This document shows, piece after piece, positions 1 to 12,586 of a stretch of 64,000 nt of DNA. Below the pieces are notes generated by a model that did no database searches, was not told the origin of the DNA, and worked only from the letters and a program-made list of their open reading frames with translations. The stretch is from Pseudoalteromonas sp. Z1A8. Its GTDB lineage: Bacteria; Pseudomonadota; Gammaproteobacteria; Enterobacterales; Alteromonadaceae. Numbering within the stretch: position 1 is the stretch's first letter; each line of letters starts with the position of its first letter. The stretch covers positions 26,107 through 90,106 of the forward strand of contig NZ_WTLB01000014.1 in NCBI RefSeq assembly GCF_011378855.1. The letters are read 5' to 3'. A program made the position numbers and the translations under genes.

Positions 1-782
1 AGCGCTTGATGCTACGTGCCTTTGCTATCTTAGTGTATCCGCTTGTGGGCATATTGTTGTTTTTATCGCTTTATTTAATCCCTAGCTGGCAGATGCCAGA
101 TATGACAGTGCCTGAAATGGGCAGCTTTGGTAAAACGCTGTGGTTGTCGATTCCTATAATTGTGTTTTCGTTTAGTCACGCAGCGGCTATATCTAGCTTT
201 GTAAACGTACAACGTGGTCATTATGGCGAACAAGCTACACGTAAGTCTGAGGCGATTTTAAAGCGTACTAGCTTGCTACTTATTACCTTTGTACTGTTAT
301 TTGTGTTCTCTTGCGTGCTGTCGCTTACAGGCGAGCAAATGGCGGCGGCTAAAGCAGCTAACGTGTCGGTTTTATCCTACCTTGCTAATATTACTGACAA
401 CTCATTTATTGCCACACTTGGGCCGCTTGTTGCTTTTATTGCTATTACGTCGTCGTTTTTGGGTCACTTTTTAGGGGCACGCGAAAGCTTTACAGGTTTA
501 GTAACTAAGCAAACAAGCTTAAGCGCAAAAGCTGCCGATAAAATTGGTGTGTTAATCATGTTTTTAGCTATTTGGTTTTGTGCTGTTAAAAACCCAAGTA
601 TTTTAGACATGATGGATCAGTTATCGGGCCCTATCATCGCGATGATTTTATTTATTATGCCAATGATTGCGGTTTATAAAGTACCTGCACTTTACAAATA
701 CCGTAACCGCTTAAGCACGCTATTTATACTAGCGGTTGGCTCACTTGCTGTGTTTGCACTTTTGTACGGTATGCTCAAGTAG
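1..782 (+). CDS. SdaC-type amino-acid permease (HAAAP family), 5' truncated
   Basis: Inner-membrane proton-coupled transporter of the hydroxy/aromatic amino acid permease family, closest in my memory to the serine transporter SdaC. The reading frame is open to the left edge (first full codon at base 3), so the N-terminal half lies outside the window. The visible 250-odd residues contain about seven hydrophobic segments and family-typical stretches: SHAAAISSF, a motif of the type FVFSCVLSL, SFLGHFLGARE and PIIAMILFIMPM near the C-terminus. The substrate (serine, threonine or another amino acid) cannot be decided from this part. The gene converges on speD and is followed by two hairpins. Family assignment is confident, substrate is not. 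Confidence 0.85.
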   Translation, partial: RLMLRAFAILVYPLVGILLFLSLYLIPSWQMPDMTVPEMGSFGKTLWLSIPIIVFSFSHAAAISSFVNVQRGHYGEQATRKSEAILKRTSLLLITFVLLFVFSCVLSLTGEQMAAAKAANVSVLSYLANITDNSFIATLGPLVAFIAITSSFLGHFLGARESFTGLVTKQTSLSAKAADKIGVLIMFLAIWFCAVKNPSILDMMDQLSGPIIAMILFIMPMIAVYKVPALYKYRNRLSTLFILAVGSLAVFALLYGMLK

Positions 783-798
783 CCTTTTGTTAATAAGT

Positions 799-833
799 AA
801 AAAGCCCAGCTAATCTAATTAGTTGAGCTTTTT
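799..833 (+). terminator. Hairpin terminator after the permease gene
   Basis: Imperfect stem of AAAGCCCAGCTAA with TTAGTTGAGCTTT, followed by T residues, 17 bases after the permease stop codon. It fits a rho-independent terminator of the rightward gene. Confidence 0.6.
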
Positions 834-841
834 AAACATAA

Positions 842-870
842 AAAAATGGCGCTCACTGAGCGCCATTTTT
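842..870. terminator. Bidirectional terminator between permease gene and speD
   Basis: Perfect inverted repeat: AAAAATGGCGCTCA, a one-base centre, then TGAGCGCCATTTTT. A-runs and T-runs on either side let it act on both strands. It lies between two convergent genes. Confidence 0.85.
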
Positions 871-887
871 AGTTTAATTCGTTGCTA

Positions 888-1700
888 TTATTCTGTATCT
901 GGCAGGTTACGGCCATAGAATATTTCTTGCATTTCGCGAGTCAGCTTTGAGCGAATTTGTTCTTCTTCGCCCTCTGATAAGTCTGCTGTCGAAATACCGA
1001 ATAGGTACGTGTTTAAATCGGTTTCTTTTAACATCATTTTGGTGTGAAACAGGTTTTCTTGATACACGTTCACGTCCATCATTTGGTACGCTTCTTTTGT
1101 ATCTTCTGTCATGAAGTTTTGAATCGAGCTAATCGCGTGATCAATGTAGTGTTTAACACCGTTTATGTCGCGGGTAAAACCACGAACGCGGTAATCAATA
1201 GTTACTACATCTGACTCAAGGCTATGAATTAAGAAGTTTAACGCTTTAAGTGGCGAAATAATGCCACACGTAGACACTTCAATATCAGCACGGAATGTAC
1301 AAATACCATCATCAGGGTGAGCTTCTGGGTATGTGTGTACACAAATGTGGCTTTTATCTAGGTGCGCAACAACTGAATCAGGTAATGGGCCTGGTGCTTC
1401 GTCAGCATCGTAATTTTGCTGCTCTTCTACTGGTTCTTCTGAAACCAAAATAGTTACACTTGCGCCTTGCGGTTCATAATCTTGGCGCGCTACATTTAGA
1501 ATGTTAGCACCAATAATATCAACAACTTCACCTAAAATGTCGGTTAGTCTATCTGCACTGTACTGCTCATCGATATATTCAATATATTCTTTACGTTGTT
1601 GCTCGGTCTTTGCGTAACAAATATCATAAATACTAAAGCTTAAACTTTTGGTTAAATTGTTAAAGCCATGAAGTTTAAGTTTATCGAAGGGTTTGTTCAT
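888..1700 (-). CDS. speD: S-adenosylmethionine decarboxylase proenzyme
   Basis: Makes decarboxylated S-adenosylmethionine, the aminopropyl donor for spermidine synthesis, in the cytoplasm. It is the E. coli-type enzyme: 270 residues against 264 in E. coli, nearly collinear. The proenzyme is expected to self-cleave between Lys116 and Ser117 in the sequence [12 protein letters not shown], turning Ser117 into the pyruvoyl cofactor. Other conserved stretches are [13 protein letters not shown] and [16 protein letters not shown]. No speE lies beside it here. The ATG at 1700 starts the conserved N-terminus. It is transcribed in the same direction as the yhfA-like gene upstream, with 88 bases between them. 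Confidence 0.97.
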   Translation of the reverse strand: MNKPFDKLKLHGFNNLTKSLSFSIYDICYAKTEQQRKEYIEYIDEQYSADRLTDILGEVVDIIGANILNVARQDYEPQGASVTILVSEEPVEEQQNYDADEAPGPLPDSVVAHLDKSHICVHTYPEAHPDDGICTFRADIEVSTCGIISPLKALNFLIHSLESDVVTIDYRVRGFTRDINGVKHYIDHAISSIQNFMTEDTKEAYQMMDVNVYQENLFHTKMMLKETDLNTYLFGISTADLSEGEEEQIRSKLTREMQEIFYGRNLPDTE

Positions 1701-1788
1701 AATAAACCAACCTATAAATTAGTGGGTTCTGCACCTGCAGAATGAAAAGTTCGCGGATTTTATACGAATTTTCCTCGTGGAAAAAGCG

Positions 1789-2202
1789 TTATTTTGCTTG
1801 TTCTTGCACAACTTCGTGGCTATGCGTAATTTCTACTGTTTTATCAAGCATTAATGCAACCGAGCAATACTTTTCAGCAGAGAGTGAAACTGCACGTGCA
1901 AGGTGTTTTTCAGACACATTATTGCCTTTAACAACAAAGTGTAAGTTAATTTTGGTAAACACGCGTGGGGCTGTTTCGGCGCGCTCTGCACTTAGTTGAA
2001 CCTGTACATCAGAAAAATCTTGTTTAGCTTTTTTTAAAATACTAACCACATCAACTGATGAACAACAGCCAACTGACATTAAAACCATTTCCATTGGGCT
2101 TGGTGCTGCGCTATCGCTGCCGCCATCAAACACAACATTGTGGTTAGAATTAGAACGGCCAATGAATGTATCGCCTTCAACCCATTTTACATTTGCTTGC
2201 AT
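1789..2202 (-). CDS. yhfA: OsmC family protein, YhfA-like
   Basis: Member of the OsmC/Ohr superfamily of thiol-dependent peroxide-reducing or redox-related proteins. At 137 residues it aligns end to end with E. coli YhfA, sharing the start MQA.VKWVEG, the stretch PSPMEMVLM and the segment LSAEKYCSVALML. Cysteines in SVGCCSSVDVV (about residues 46-47) and EKYCSV (about 113) sit where OsmC proteins carry their redox pair. The physiological substrate of YhfA is not established. In E. coli the gene is next to crp; here its neighbours are speD and a small conserved gene. Confidence 0.9.
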   Translation of the reverse strand: MQANVKWVEGDTFIGRSNSNHNVVFDGGSDSAAPSPMEMVLMSVGCCSSVDVVSILKKAKQDFSDVQVQLSAERAETAPRVFTKINLHFVVKGNNVSEKHLARAVSLSAEKYCSVALMLDKTVEITHSHEVVQEQAK

Positions 2203-2288
2203 TGTTATATCTCAAAAAAATATTTTCTTGATTGTAAGCAAGTTAGCCGTAGTTGCAAATGAAAATACAACGCAGGGCTATAAAATGG

Positions 2289-2636
2289 CTAAGATTGTTG
2301 CGTTAAAGCGCTATCAAAGAGGTTTTTTACTAAACCTGCAAATTCATCTATAAAGGCATGCTGTTCAGCCGTGACAGGCTGTGAGGTGATGCTACTGAGG
2401 ACTTCTTCTAAATCGTAAACTATGCCGTCAACTTCGCGTACAATTTGACTACGCTGCTCTGTGTTGAGGTTTGTGTGCTGCTCGCAAATAAGCATCACAT
2501 TTTGTGCAATAACGTCTTCGATTAATTCCATTACTGTTGGGGCACCTGGTTTTATTTCGCCTGGCTTCTCAAACAATGCTAAATTTTGAGTTAGATACAT
2601 GATCAAATCATCGTACCCTTGCCTATCTAAAACCAT
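2289..2636 (-). CDS. Small conserved gammaproteobacterial protein (DUF3802-like)
   Basis: A 115-residue acidic, mostly helical soluble protein without signal peptide or membrane segment. From memory it resembles the DUF3802 family of Vibrio, Shewanella and Pseudoalteromonas, which shares the pattern GYD.LI..LT.NL near the N-terminus and VKNLFD near the C-terminus. No function is known to me and no catalytic motif is visible. It lies downstream of the ast genes on the same strand but behind their terminator, so it probably has its own promoter in the 80-base gap. Coding status is well supported by length, position and family resemblance. Confidence 0.75.
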   Translation of the reverse strand: MVLDRQGYDDLIMYLTQNLALFEKPGEIKPGAPTVMELIEDVIAQNVMLICEQHTNLNTEQRSQIVREVDGIVYDLEEVLSSITSQPVTAEQHAFIDEFAGLVKNLFDSALTQQS

Positions 2637-2718
2637 TTTTGTACCACCTTTGTATAATTAATTATTTTGATTTAAGCAGAAAGCGCTGCTGATTACTAGC
2701 TTTGCACGATAGCAATAC

Positions 2719-2745
2719 AAAAAAAGCAGCCGAAGCTGCTTTTTT
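2719..2745 (-). terminator. Rho-independent terminator of the astCAD operon
   Basis: Stem AAAAAAGCAGC and GCTGCTTTTTT with a CGAA tetraloop, 17 bases after the astD stop codon. T-runs occur on both strands. Confidence 0.88.
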
Positions 2746-2761
2746 AGTGATTAAGTACTGC

Positions 2762-4246
<1,485 letters not shown>

Positions 4247-5263
4247 TTAAATCGTGGTTGCACTAACAATATCGCCAGCTTGCAAATGCAATGCATTTGC
4301 TATTTCTTGCGATAAAATAAGGCTTTTTGCGCGCTCGTCGAATGTCATTGGTGTAACGGTTGCTCTGAAATCTTCAAGCTTTTCGTTTGCTAGTAACACC
4401 ATGGTGTCGCCAGTCATTTCGCCAATTTCAACGTTAAAGTCGTTAGCATTACGAATTGTTGCAATGTTATCTACTTTTGCTTCAACCGTTGGACCGCCGT
4501 CAAAAATATCTACGTAGCCATTAAACGTAAAGCCTTCGCTTTTTAATAATTCAATTGCTGGGCGTGTGTTGTCGTGTACTTTACCTATTACAGCTTGCGC
4601 ATCTTTACTTAGTAAATTTACGTAAATTGGGTATTTAGGCATTAGTTCTGCGATGAATACCTTTTGGCCAATACCTGTTAGGTAATCGGCTGTTGGAAAA
4701 TCCATTGAGAAAAAGTGCTCTTCAAGCCACTGCCAAAAAGGGCTACTGCCATTTTCGTCAGACACGCCACGCATTTCTGCGATCACTGTTTGTGCAAAAC
4801 GCTCTTGATGCTGTTTTATAAACATAAAACGCGCTTTTGAAAGTAGCTTACCGTTACAATTTTTACGATAGCCATCTTTTAAAAACAATGTGCAAAGCTC
4901 TGTCGCACCTGTGTAGTCGTTACATAGCGTTAAAATATCAACGGCTTTGTATACGTCTAATGTACGCGAAGAGTGAATCACTTTACTTAAGTGATAATGA
5001 TAAAATGCATCATCAAGCCCTACCGCCGCTTCAATTGCAGATGTTCCTACAACTTCACCGGTTTCGCTATCTTCAAGAACAAACAGGTAGCCTTCGTCAC
5101 CAGGTTGTGACGTTTGTTTAGCAAATGAGCTTACTGAATGGTCGATCTTCTTTTGTAATAGCTCTTCGTTTAAAGGCAAAGACGTAAAACCATGCCCAGA
5201 TTCGTGGGCAATTTTCAGTAATGCTGAATAATCATTTTGCTGGATTGGGCGAAGGATCATCAT
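4247..5263 (-). CDS. astA: Arginine N-succinyltransferase
   Basis: First committed step of the AST pathway: transfers succinyl from succinyl-CoA to the alpha-amino group of arginine. It has 338 residues against 344 in E. coli, with the GNAT-like fold family features: start MMILRPIQQNDYSAL, the segment FMDFPTADYLTGIGQKVFIAELMPKYPIY-like around residues 185-220, and FDGGPTVEA around residue 255. It sits 85 bases downstream of astC and 15 bases upstream of astD, consistent with one transcript. The start has a tandem Met; either could initiate. Confidence 0.95.
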   Translation of the reverse strand: MMILRPIQQNDYSALLKIAHESGHGFTSLPLNEELLQKKIDHSVSSFAKQTSQPGDEGYLFVLEDSETGEVVGTSAIEAAVGLDDAFYHYHLSKVIHSSRTLDVYKAVDILTLCNDYTGATELCTLFLKDGYRKNCNGKLLSKARFMFIKQHQERFAQTVIAEMRGVSDENGSSPFWQWLEEHFFSMDFPTADYLTGIGQKVFIAELMPKYPIYVNLLSKDAQAVIGKVHDNTRPAIELLKSEGFTFNGYVDIFDGGPTVEAKVDNIATIRNANDFNVEIGEMTGDTMVLLANEKLEDFRATVTPMTFDERAKSLILSQEIANALHLQAGDIVSATTI

Positions 5264-5348
5264 GAGTCCGCTTGCTCCCTTATAAATAACGGTAAATAGG
5301 AATTGCAGGGCAAGCAGTGCTTGCCCTTAATTGGTTGACTTGGGTAGC

Positions 5349-6933
<1,585 letters not shown>

Positions 6934-8103
6934 TTAGTCAATTTGAATAGCTAAATTGGTAAAATTACTCGATTGGAGGGTTTTTAGTTCCGTTTTAGTG
7001 AACTTAAAGTGCGAAAACCAGCTTAGAGTTTCATCGGGCTCAATAAGTTGATGCTCTTTTAAATTAAGATATTGAGAGTAACAACGTGCTTTTAGCATTA
7101 CCTCTGTTAACGGCAGTAATGTATCGCCTTTATCTACCCCATTTACCAACTGCTGCATTACACCTTTAAACGGTAAATATTTAAAAGCCATTTTGTCTAT
7201 TACCTTAGCGCTTACTTCTATCGATTTATTACAAAGCAACGTGGTTAAAAATAATGGATCGGGCTTTAGTTCTAATAATGCGGTGTGTAAGTTTTTTTGG
7301 TTTTCATTTCGGGCTAGTTGTACTTTGCGTTGCCATACTTGCTCAAACGTTTTTAAGTACAAGCGCACTAATGCAACTCGCCCTACATCTAAAAGCATTC
7401 CAAGGGTAAATGCATGCACGTCATTCACATTATTTATTTGTGCAATTTTTTGCGCGGCAATGGCATTTGCCATTGCACTGTCACGTAGCCGGCGTTTTAA
7501 AAGTGAAAAAGGTTCGGTGCTATGTGGCATCCAATGACGCACGGCAAATGTAGGTATAACTAGCTGTAAGTTATCAAGGCCAATATAACGAAGGGCTAGC
7601 GACGGTTTATCTACTTTTACAGATGTGTTTTTACTACGCTGATTACGGTAGTAAGGTAAATTAACGAGCGTTACTAACTCTCTACCCAACCAGCCTATGT
7701 CATTCACCAATGGTTCTAAACGCCCTACTGATGCCGACTTTACAGCTAATATATCGAGTATATTGGCAATGCCATCTTCAATACCTATAGTGCTATGAAT
7801 TACGCCATCTATATCTTCGAGCTGCTTATATATAGCAGTTTCAATTGTTTTGTGTAATTGCTCACTCGCTTGAGCGCGGTACTTATGATGTGCAGTACTG
7901 CTTTGCTGACGCTTTTGTTGAGCGGCCACTTCAACCTGAAGCAAGGTGCGCTGCTTCATGGGTTCGCCGTAATCTATATCTAATGTATGAATGAAACCAA
8001 TTTGCTGGTGCGCAAAGCTATGCCCAAGCAATAAGTCATGAGCTCGTTGGCTTAGTATTTTGGCAGTGCGCTGCTGGGCTACAAGTTCGGTCATGTCATC
8101 CAT
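6934..8103 (-). CDS. HDOD domain protein
   Basis: 389-residue cytoplasmic protein with a likely HDOD domain (a non-catalytic HD-like signalling domain) from about residue 100 to 300. The clues are a helical pattern including LRYIGLDNLQLVIPTFAVRHW and a following FTLGMLLDVGRVAL segment at the place where HD domains carry their metal ligands; I see no full HD metal motif. Such proteins take part in c-di-GMP, motility or stress signalling, but no specific role can be read here. It starts 34 bases after the pabA stop codon, so the two may be cotranscribed. No strong ribosome binding site precedes the ATG at 8103; the Met four codons in is an alternative. Confidence 0.75.
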   Translation of the reverse strand: MDDMTELVAQQRTAKILSQRAHDLLLGHSFAHQQIGFIHTLDIDYGEPMKQRTLLQVEVAAQQKRQQSSTAHHKYRAQASEQLHKTIETAIYKQLEDIDGVIHSTIGIEDGIANILDILAVKSASVGRLEPLVNDIGWLGRELVTLVNLPYYRNQRSKNTSVKVDKPSLALRYIGLDNLQLVIPTFAVRHWMPHSTEPFSLLKRRLRDSAMANAIAAQKIAQINNVNDVHAFTLGMLLDVGRVALVRLYLKTFEQVWQRKVQLARNENQKNLHTALLELKPDPLFLTTLLCNKSIEVSAKVIDKMAFKYLPFKGVMQQLVNGVDKGDTLLPLTEVMLKARCYSQYLNLKEHQLIEPDETLSWFSHFKFTKTELKTLQSSNFTNLAIQID

Positions 8104-8137
8104 TAATAAAGTATTAAATGCTTTGTGTATTATAACA

Positions 8138-8719
8138 TTAGAAGCGAGTTAAAAAGTTATCAAGCAGTTCTAAGCCTTGATCAGTTAAAATAGCTTCGGG
8201 ATGAAACTGCACACCTTCGATAGCGAGTTCATTGTGTAACAACCCCATAATTTCGTCAAACTCGCCTTGCTCAGTTTGAGTCCATGCGGTTACTTCAAGC
8301 TCTTTAGGTAGTGTTTGTGCTTTAACCACTAAAGAATGATAACGACACACAGTTAACGGATTAGCTAAACCTTTAAACACCCCTTTATTAGTATGCACTA
8401 TAGGAGATGTTTTACCGTGCATTACTTTTTTAGCACGAATTACATCGCCTCCTAAGGCTTGCGCAATAGTTTGATGCCCCAAGCAAATCCCTAAAATAGG
8501 ATACTGCCCTTTTAGCTGCTCAACAACATTTAACGAAATCCCCGCTTCGTTAGGCGTACATGGCCCTGGCGACAACACAATGTGCTGCGGGTTTAACTGT
8601 TTTATTTGTGCAATGCTTAGCTCGTCATTACGTTTTACTAACACGTCTTGATCTAATCGCTGAAAATATTGCACCAAGTTGTAAGTAAACGAATCGTAGT
8701 TATCGATCATTAACAGCAT
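8138..8719 (-). CDS. pabA: Aminodeoxychorismate/anthranilate synthase glutaminase subunit
   Basis: Class I glutamine amidotransferase that supplies ammonia to a chorismate-using partner (PabB for folate, TrpE for tryptophan). At 193 residues it has the full-length family size. The catalytic triad is visible: Cys79 in LGICLGHQ, and His173 and Glu175 in QFHPEAIL; the oxyanion motif is LSPGPCTP. I prefer pabA because the gene stands alone beside astC, as E. coli pabA neighbours argD, whereas trpG normally sits with trpE/trpD. The two subfamilies overlap in sequence and some enzymes serve both pathways. Confidence 0.88.
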   Translation of the reverse strand: MLLMIDNYDSFTYNLVQYFQRLDQDVLVKRNDELSIAQIKQLNPQHIVLSPGPCTPNEAGISLNVVEQLKGQYPILGICLGHQTIAQALGGDVIRAKKVMHGKTSPIVHTNKGVFKGLANPLTVCRYHSLVVKAQTLPKELEVTAWTQTEQGEFDEIMGLLHNELAIEGVQFHPEAILTDQGLELLDNFLTRF

Positions 8720-8822
8720 TACACAACAAACCTTATAAATTATTGACCACTACTTTACACAAGTGGTGCTAAGCGCTGCATTCTACCACTATTAATTAGC
8801 CAACATAAATTAGCAAAAAGCG

Positions 8823-11096
8823 TTAAAAATTAACTCCTTTAGCTAAAAAGGCTTCAAAGTCTTTGGCGGGTATTGGCTTACTCAGTAAATAGCCTTGTAT
8901 TTGATCGCATTCATAGTCGCTTAACTGCTGTAGTTGCTCAACTTCCTCTACGCCTTCGGCAATAATATCGAGCCCTAAGTTTTTAGCTAATTGGCAAATA
9001 CTTAATACTAATGCTTGGTCACGGGTGTCGGTTACCATATTGCGTATAAAAGACTGATCAATTTTTAATTTATTCACCGGAAAACGCTGCAAATAACCCA
9101 GTGATGAATACCCAGTACCAAAATCGTCAATCGATAAGCTAATACCTAATTCGCTTAATTCACGTAGTACGCTAATACCAAATTCTTCATCGTCCATAAT
9201 AGCGGTTTCAGTTATTTCAAGCTCAATTAACTCAGCCGGCACAGCAAAGTGCGCTAGGCGGTCTTTAATACTTTGCACAAAATACTGCTGAGTAAATTGC
9301 CTAGCCGATATGTTTATTGCTAAACGTATATTTAAGTTTTGTTGATGCCATTTTTTAGCTTGCTCAAACGCAGTATCGAGTATCCACTCCCCTAGCGGTA
9401 GTATAAAACCGCTATGCTCTGCAATAGGAATAAACTGCGCAGGAGATATAAATTCACCATTATCAAACCAGCGAATTAAACACTCACAGCTGTCTATTTG
9501 TTGTGTCTTTATTTGCATTTTAGGCTGAAAGTAAAGCTCAAATTGCTGCTTTTCGATTGCTGTTTCAAGGCGTCTGGCAATATATATTTTACGTGCATGC
9601 TTAGCACCGCTTTCACTATCAAAATGAGCAAATGGTACATTACGCTTTACAGCCTCTTCTAGCGCTATATTTGCATGCAGTAGTAGCTCATTATAATTAT
9701 TACTGGTAGGAAAGCGCGTTACACCACAATTAAAACCCATGCGCATTTCGCCAAAAGGGGTTGATATAGCTTGGCTTAAACGACTTTGAACTCCGCTGAG
9801 TAAATCATCTATAGTGATTGAACAGTCTTGCGCGGTATAAACAACCACAAAGTTGGCATCTGCAATATGGTAAATAGTCAGCTTATTTGTACTATTTAAA
9901 CGCTTAGAGAAATCACGCGCACTTTTAGATAAATGCTTAGCAAATGCATTTATACACTCGTTTGCACCGGTTAACCCATATTGCTCTAATAGTAATTTAA
10001 AGTGATTTACATCAATCAGCATTAAGCTGAAAGGTTGCTCTAAAGTAATAAGCTCATTGGTGTAGCTTTCTAAGCTCGCTTGATTAGGTACTTTTGAATA
10101 CGGATGATGAAATGCTAAATACTCAAGTGAACGTTCGGCTTCGAACTGCTCAGTTACATCACGTATGTGCACATCAAAGGCATCTATTTCTTGTAGCCAA
10201 TGTATTTGATAGGTGAGGTAATGGTTGTCCAACTGAGTATAAAAGCGCTTTACAAAGCTCGATGTTTGCTTAGCCTCAAGTAGTTGTTGCTCTATATTAC
10301 GGCTCAATAATGCAATGGGTGTGCTGTTTTTATCTGCTACATACTCTTTATGCATCGCGATAGCCGCAGGGTTGCAATAATTGAGCTTTAAGTCTGCGCT
10401 TAAACTAACAATGGGGTTTGGATTGCGCGTAGGAAATAGCGCTAAACGCTCATTATGGGCGCTGAGTTTAATAAACTTTGATGCGTATCTGCCTGTATAT
10501 ATACTTACAAATATTAAAAATAATGAAAATACAATGACCACTTGTACTGTAGTTTGTAAGTCAGTTTCGGTTTCAAGGTAACCTTCTTTAACGCCTAACG
10601 ATATTTGCGATTCAACTACTTTTAATATGTGGACCAATTTAACCTGTAATGCTGTTAACTGCTCCAACTGCTGCCTTGCTAAATCCCAAGCAACACTGGG
10701 CCCCGATAAATTATTATGTAACTCTAAAGCAAGGCTCAATCCACCTTTTAGTGGCTCAGCTAACTTTTGCTGTAGCTGCGCTTCTTTATTGTTTGCATCA
10801 ATGGCGTTGAGCAGTAATAGCAGCTCGGCATGATTATTTAAAAAGTGAGTTAGGTATAACTGCTGATCGTTCGTTGCGTAATATTCATAAAGTAATCGTT
10901 CTTGCTTAACAATAAGTGTTTCTACAAATCGAATATCGCGAAGCGAAGGGATTTGCTGCTCCATAAGCTTAGATGAGGTATTTTTTATTGAATTCGCCTG
11001 TAAGTAAACAATGGCAGATACCACAATACCTACGATTACTACCCCAAGGTAAAATTGACGCGCTTTACTGGCAAACTTATTATTGAAGATTTTCAT
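8823..11096 (-). CDS. Membrane GGDEF/EAL protein, probable c-di-GMP phosphodiesterase
   Basis: 757-residue inner-membrane signalling protein. A membrane anchor at residues 15-34 and a second at about 183-203 enclose a periplasmic helical sensor region. A PAS-like segment (about 215-315), a GGDEF-like domain (about 325-490) and an EAL domain (about 505-750) follow. The GGDEF signature is replaced by ADANF, so cyclase activity is unlikely. The EAL domain keeps the metal and catalytic residues: E538 (motif ECL instead of EAL), N595 in INIS, E627 and E630 in EITE, D657-D658 in DDFG, K678, and E714/E717 in EGVEE. It therefore most likely hydrolyses c-di-GMP. It lies 103 bases upstream of pabA on the same strand. 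Confidence 0.92.
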   Translation of the reverse strand: MKIFNNKFASKARQFYLGVVIVGIVVSAIVYLQANSIKNTSSKLMEQQIPSLRDIRFVETLIVKQERLLYEYYATNDQQLYLTHFLNNHAELLLLLNAIDANNKEAQLQQKLAEPLKGGLSLALELHNNLSGPSVAWDLARQQLEQLTALQVKLVHILKVVESQISLGVKEGYLETETDLQTTVQVVIVFSLFLIFVSIYTGRYASKFIKLSAHNERLALFPTRNPNPIVSLSADLKLNYCNPAAIAMHKEYVADKNSTPIALLSRNIEQQLLEAKQTSSFVKRFYTQLDNHYLTYQIHWLQEIDAFDVHIRDVTEQFEAERSLEYLAFHHPYSKVPNQASLESYTNELITLEQPFSLMLIDVNHFKLLLEQYGLTGANECINAFAKHLSKSARDFSKRLNSTNKLTIYHIADANFVVVYTAQDCSITIDDLLSGVQSRLSQAISTPFGEMRMGFNCGVTRFPTSNNYNELLLHANIALEEAVKRNVPFAHFDSESGAKHARKIYIARRLETAIEKQQFELYFQPKMQIKTQQIDSCECLIRWFDNGEFISPAQFIPIAEHSGFILPLGEWILDTAFEQAKKWHQQNLNIRLAINISARQFTQQYFVQSIKDRLAHFAVPAELIELEITETAIMDDEEFGISVLRELSELGISLSIDDFGTGYSSLGYLQRFPVNKLKIDQSFIRNMVTDTRDQALVLSICQLAKNLGLDIIAEGVEEVEQLQQLSDYECDQIQGYLLSKPIPAKDFEAFLAKGVNF

Positions 11097-11287
11097 GTCA
11101 ATTTTGCAACGACCTCATAATTATTAACAACAAATATAAAAACGTAATTATATACAATTAAAGTGGATACTGTTGTTTATATTTTGCTATATAAAAGGAT
11201 CGATTTTGAAGGGGGTTTGTAAATAAAAAGTGTGATAAAAATAGTGACTAATTAAACGATCAGTCTTGTTATTTAATTATTATACGC

Positions 11288-11422
11288 TTATCCAATATTC
11301 TTTATTACTTGGCCACTTGTTAAATTGATATGTACTTTAGCTGCATCGACAAACGTAAAGCCTTGTTAAGCGGCTACAAATTCTTCAGCACCACCAAAAC
11401 CATGAACACTCATTGCTTTTAT
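11288..11422 (-). pseudogene. Remnant of a quinone-reductase/zinc-type dehydrogenase gene
   Basis: Read leftward in one frame this stretch gives MSVHGFGGAEEFVAA, a stop, then QGFTFVDAAKVHINLTSGQVIKNIG and a stop. The first part looks like the N-terminus and the second like the C-terminus (pattern DAAKAH..L.SGQV.GKIV) of the NADPH:quinone oxidoreductase branch of medium-chain dehydrogenases, with the roughly 280 central residues gone. The codon where family members usually start (M-K-A) is ATA at 11420-11422. It lies divergently from a LysR gene, the usual place for a LysR target. The rest of the 450-base gap (11097-11546) holds AT-rich DNA and the LysR promoter region, nothing else I recognise. 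Confidence 0.65.
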
Positions 11423-11546
11423 GAGCGTTACCCCTACTAGCCGTTTATAAATAATCTATAATGAGGTTTTATTGTAGCTTTGCCTTTAATAAATGATAAT
11501 AAGGCTAAATACACAGTCAGTTTCAACATAATACTGGGAATAAAGT

Positions 11547-12458
11547 ATGAATAACGACCACCTGGCTTTGTTTGTACGCATTGCTAATACATATAATATA
11601 AGCCTTGCAGGAAGAGAGCTTGATTTATCACCAGCAGTCGCTAGTGCATATATTAGTAAGCTTGAGGAAAACTTAGGAGTACGCCTTATTCATCGTACTA
11701 CACGTAAGGTGTCGCTGACCGAAGAAGGTGAGGCATTTTTACCTCATGCACAAGAAGTGTTAGCAACGCTTGAAACTGCCCGTGCGTCTGTAGGTGCAGG
11801 AAGTTTAGTACCACAAGGTACATTACGTATCACGGCTCCTGCTTCATTTGGACGCATGCATATAGTTCCTGCATTAAAAAGCTTTATGCAAGAATACCCA
11901 GGATTGACTATCGATTGTCGCTTTAGCGATACCATTGTTGATTTAGTAGAAGGCGGTTTTGATATTGCAATTCGCGATGCGGCACTTAAAGATTCAAATC
12001 TAATTGCTCGTAAACTGGCATCAGATAACCGTATTGTATGCGCATCACCTGAATACATAGCTAAAAACGGCTTGCCTAAAACGCCACAAGACTTAGTTAA
12101 TCATCAAACGATTAACTTAGCCAGTGTAGAAAGTTGGGCTTTTAAATCAGGTAAAGACACTCTTAATATTAAAACCAAAGGCGCACTTCGTTTTGATAAC
12201 GGCGAAGCGGTTCGTGATGCATGTGTACAAGGGTTAGGTATTACTATTAGTTCTAATTGGTGTAGCTATAAATGTTTAGAGGATGGCAGCCTAATAGAAG
12301 TGTTAAAAGACTTCCCGCTGGTAGCTAATGCCGATATTTGGGCTGTATATCCAAGCAATAGATTATTAGCTCCTAAGGTGCGTGCGTTTATCGATCATTT
12401 TATTGCTTACTTTGGTGAAGTCCCTTATTGGGAAAAAGCAGCAACTGCTAAAAAGTAA
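11547..12458 (+). CDS. LysR-family transcriptional regulator
   Basis: 303-residue DNA-binding regulator. The N-terminal winged helix-turn-helix spans about residues 1-60 (SLAGRELDLSPAVASAYISKLEENLGVRLIHRTTRKVSLTEEG-like region), and the C-terminal effector-binding domain runs from about 90 to 290 with the typical GTLRITAPASFGR opening. It belongs to the large LysR group similar to DhcR/AaeR-type regulators of oxidoreductase genes. It faces the dehydrogenase remnant at 11288-11422, so its original divergent target may be lost. The inducer is unknown. Confidence 0.93.
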   Translation: MNNDHLALFVRIANTYNISLAGRELDLSPAVASAYISKLEENLGVRLIHRTTRKVSLTEEGEAFLPHAQEVLATLETARASVGAGSLVPQGTLRITAPASFGRMHIVPALKSFMQEYPGLTIDCRFSDTIVDLVEGGFDIAIRDAALKDSNLIARKLASDNRIVCASPEYIAKNGLPKTPQDLVNHQTINLASVESWAFKSGKDTLNIKTKGALRFDNGEAVRDACVQGLGITISSNWCSYKCLEDGSLIEVLKDFPLVANADIWAVYPSNRLLAPKVRAFIDHFIAYFGEVPYWEKAATAKK

Positions 12459-12586
12459 AAGCGGTTGTTTGCGCTATATCAAATTAAGTTGCCAATGGTT
12501 GATTTATGATTGTTTAAACCCCAGTGTATTATATGAAGGCAGTAATTCACTTAAACAACTCATTTATATCCTACTAAGGAGCAAAT

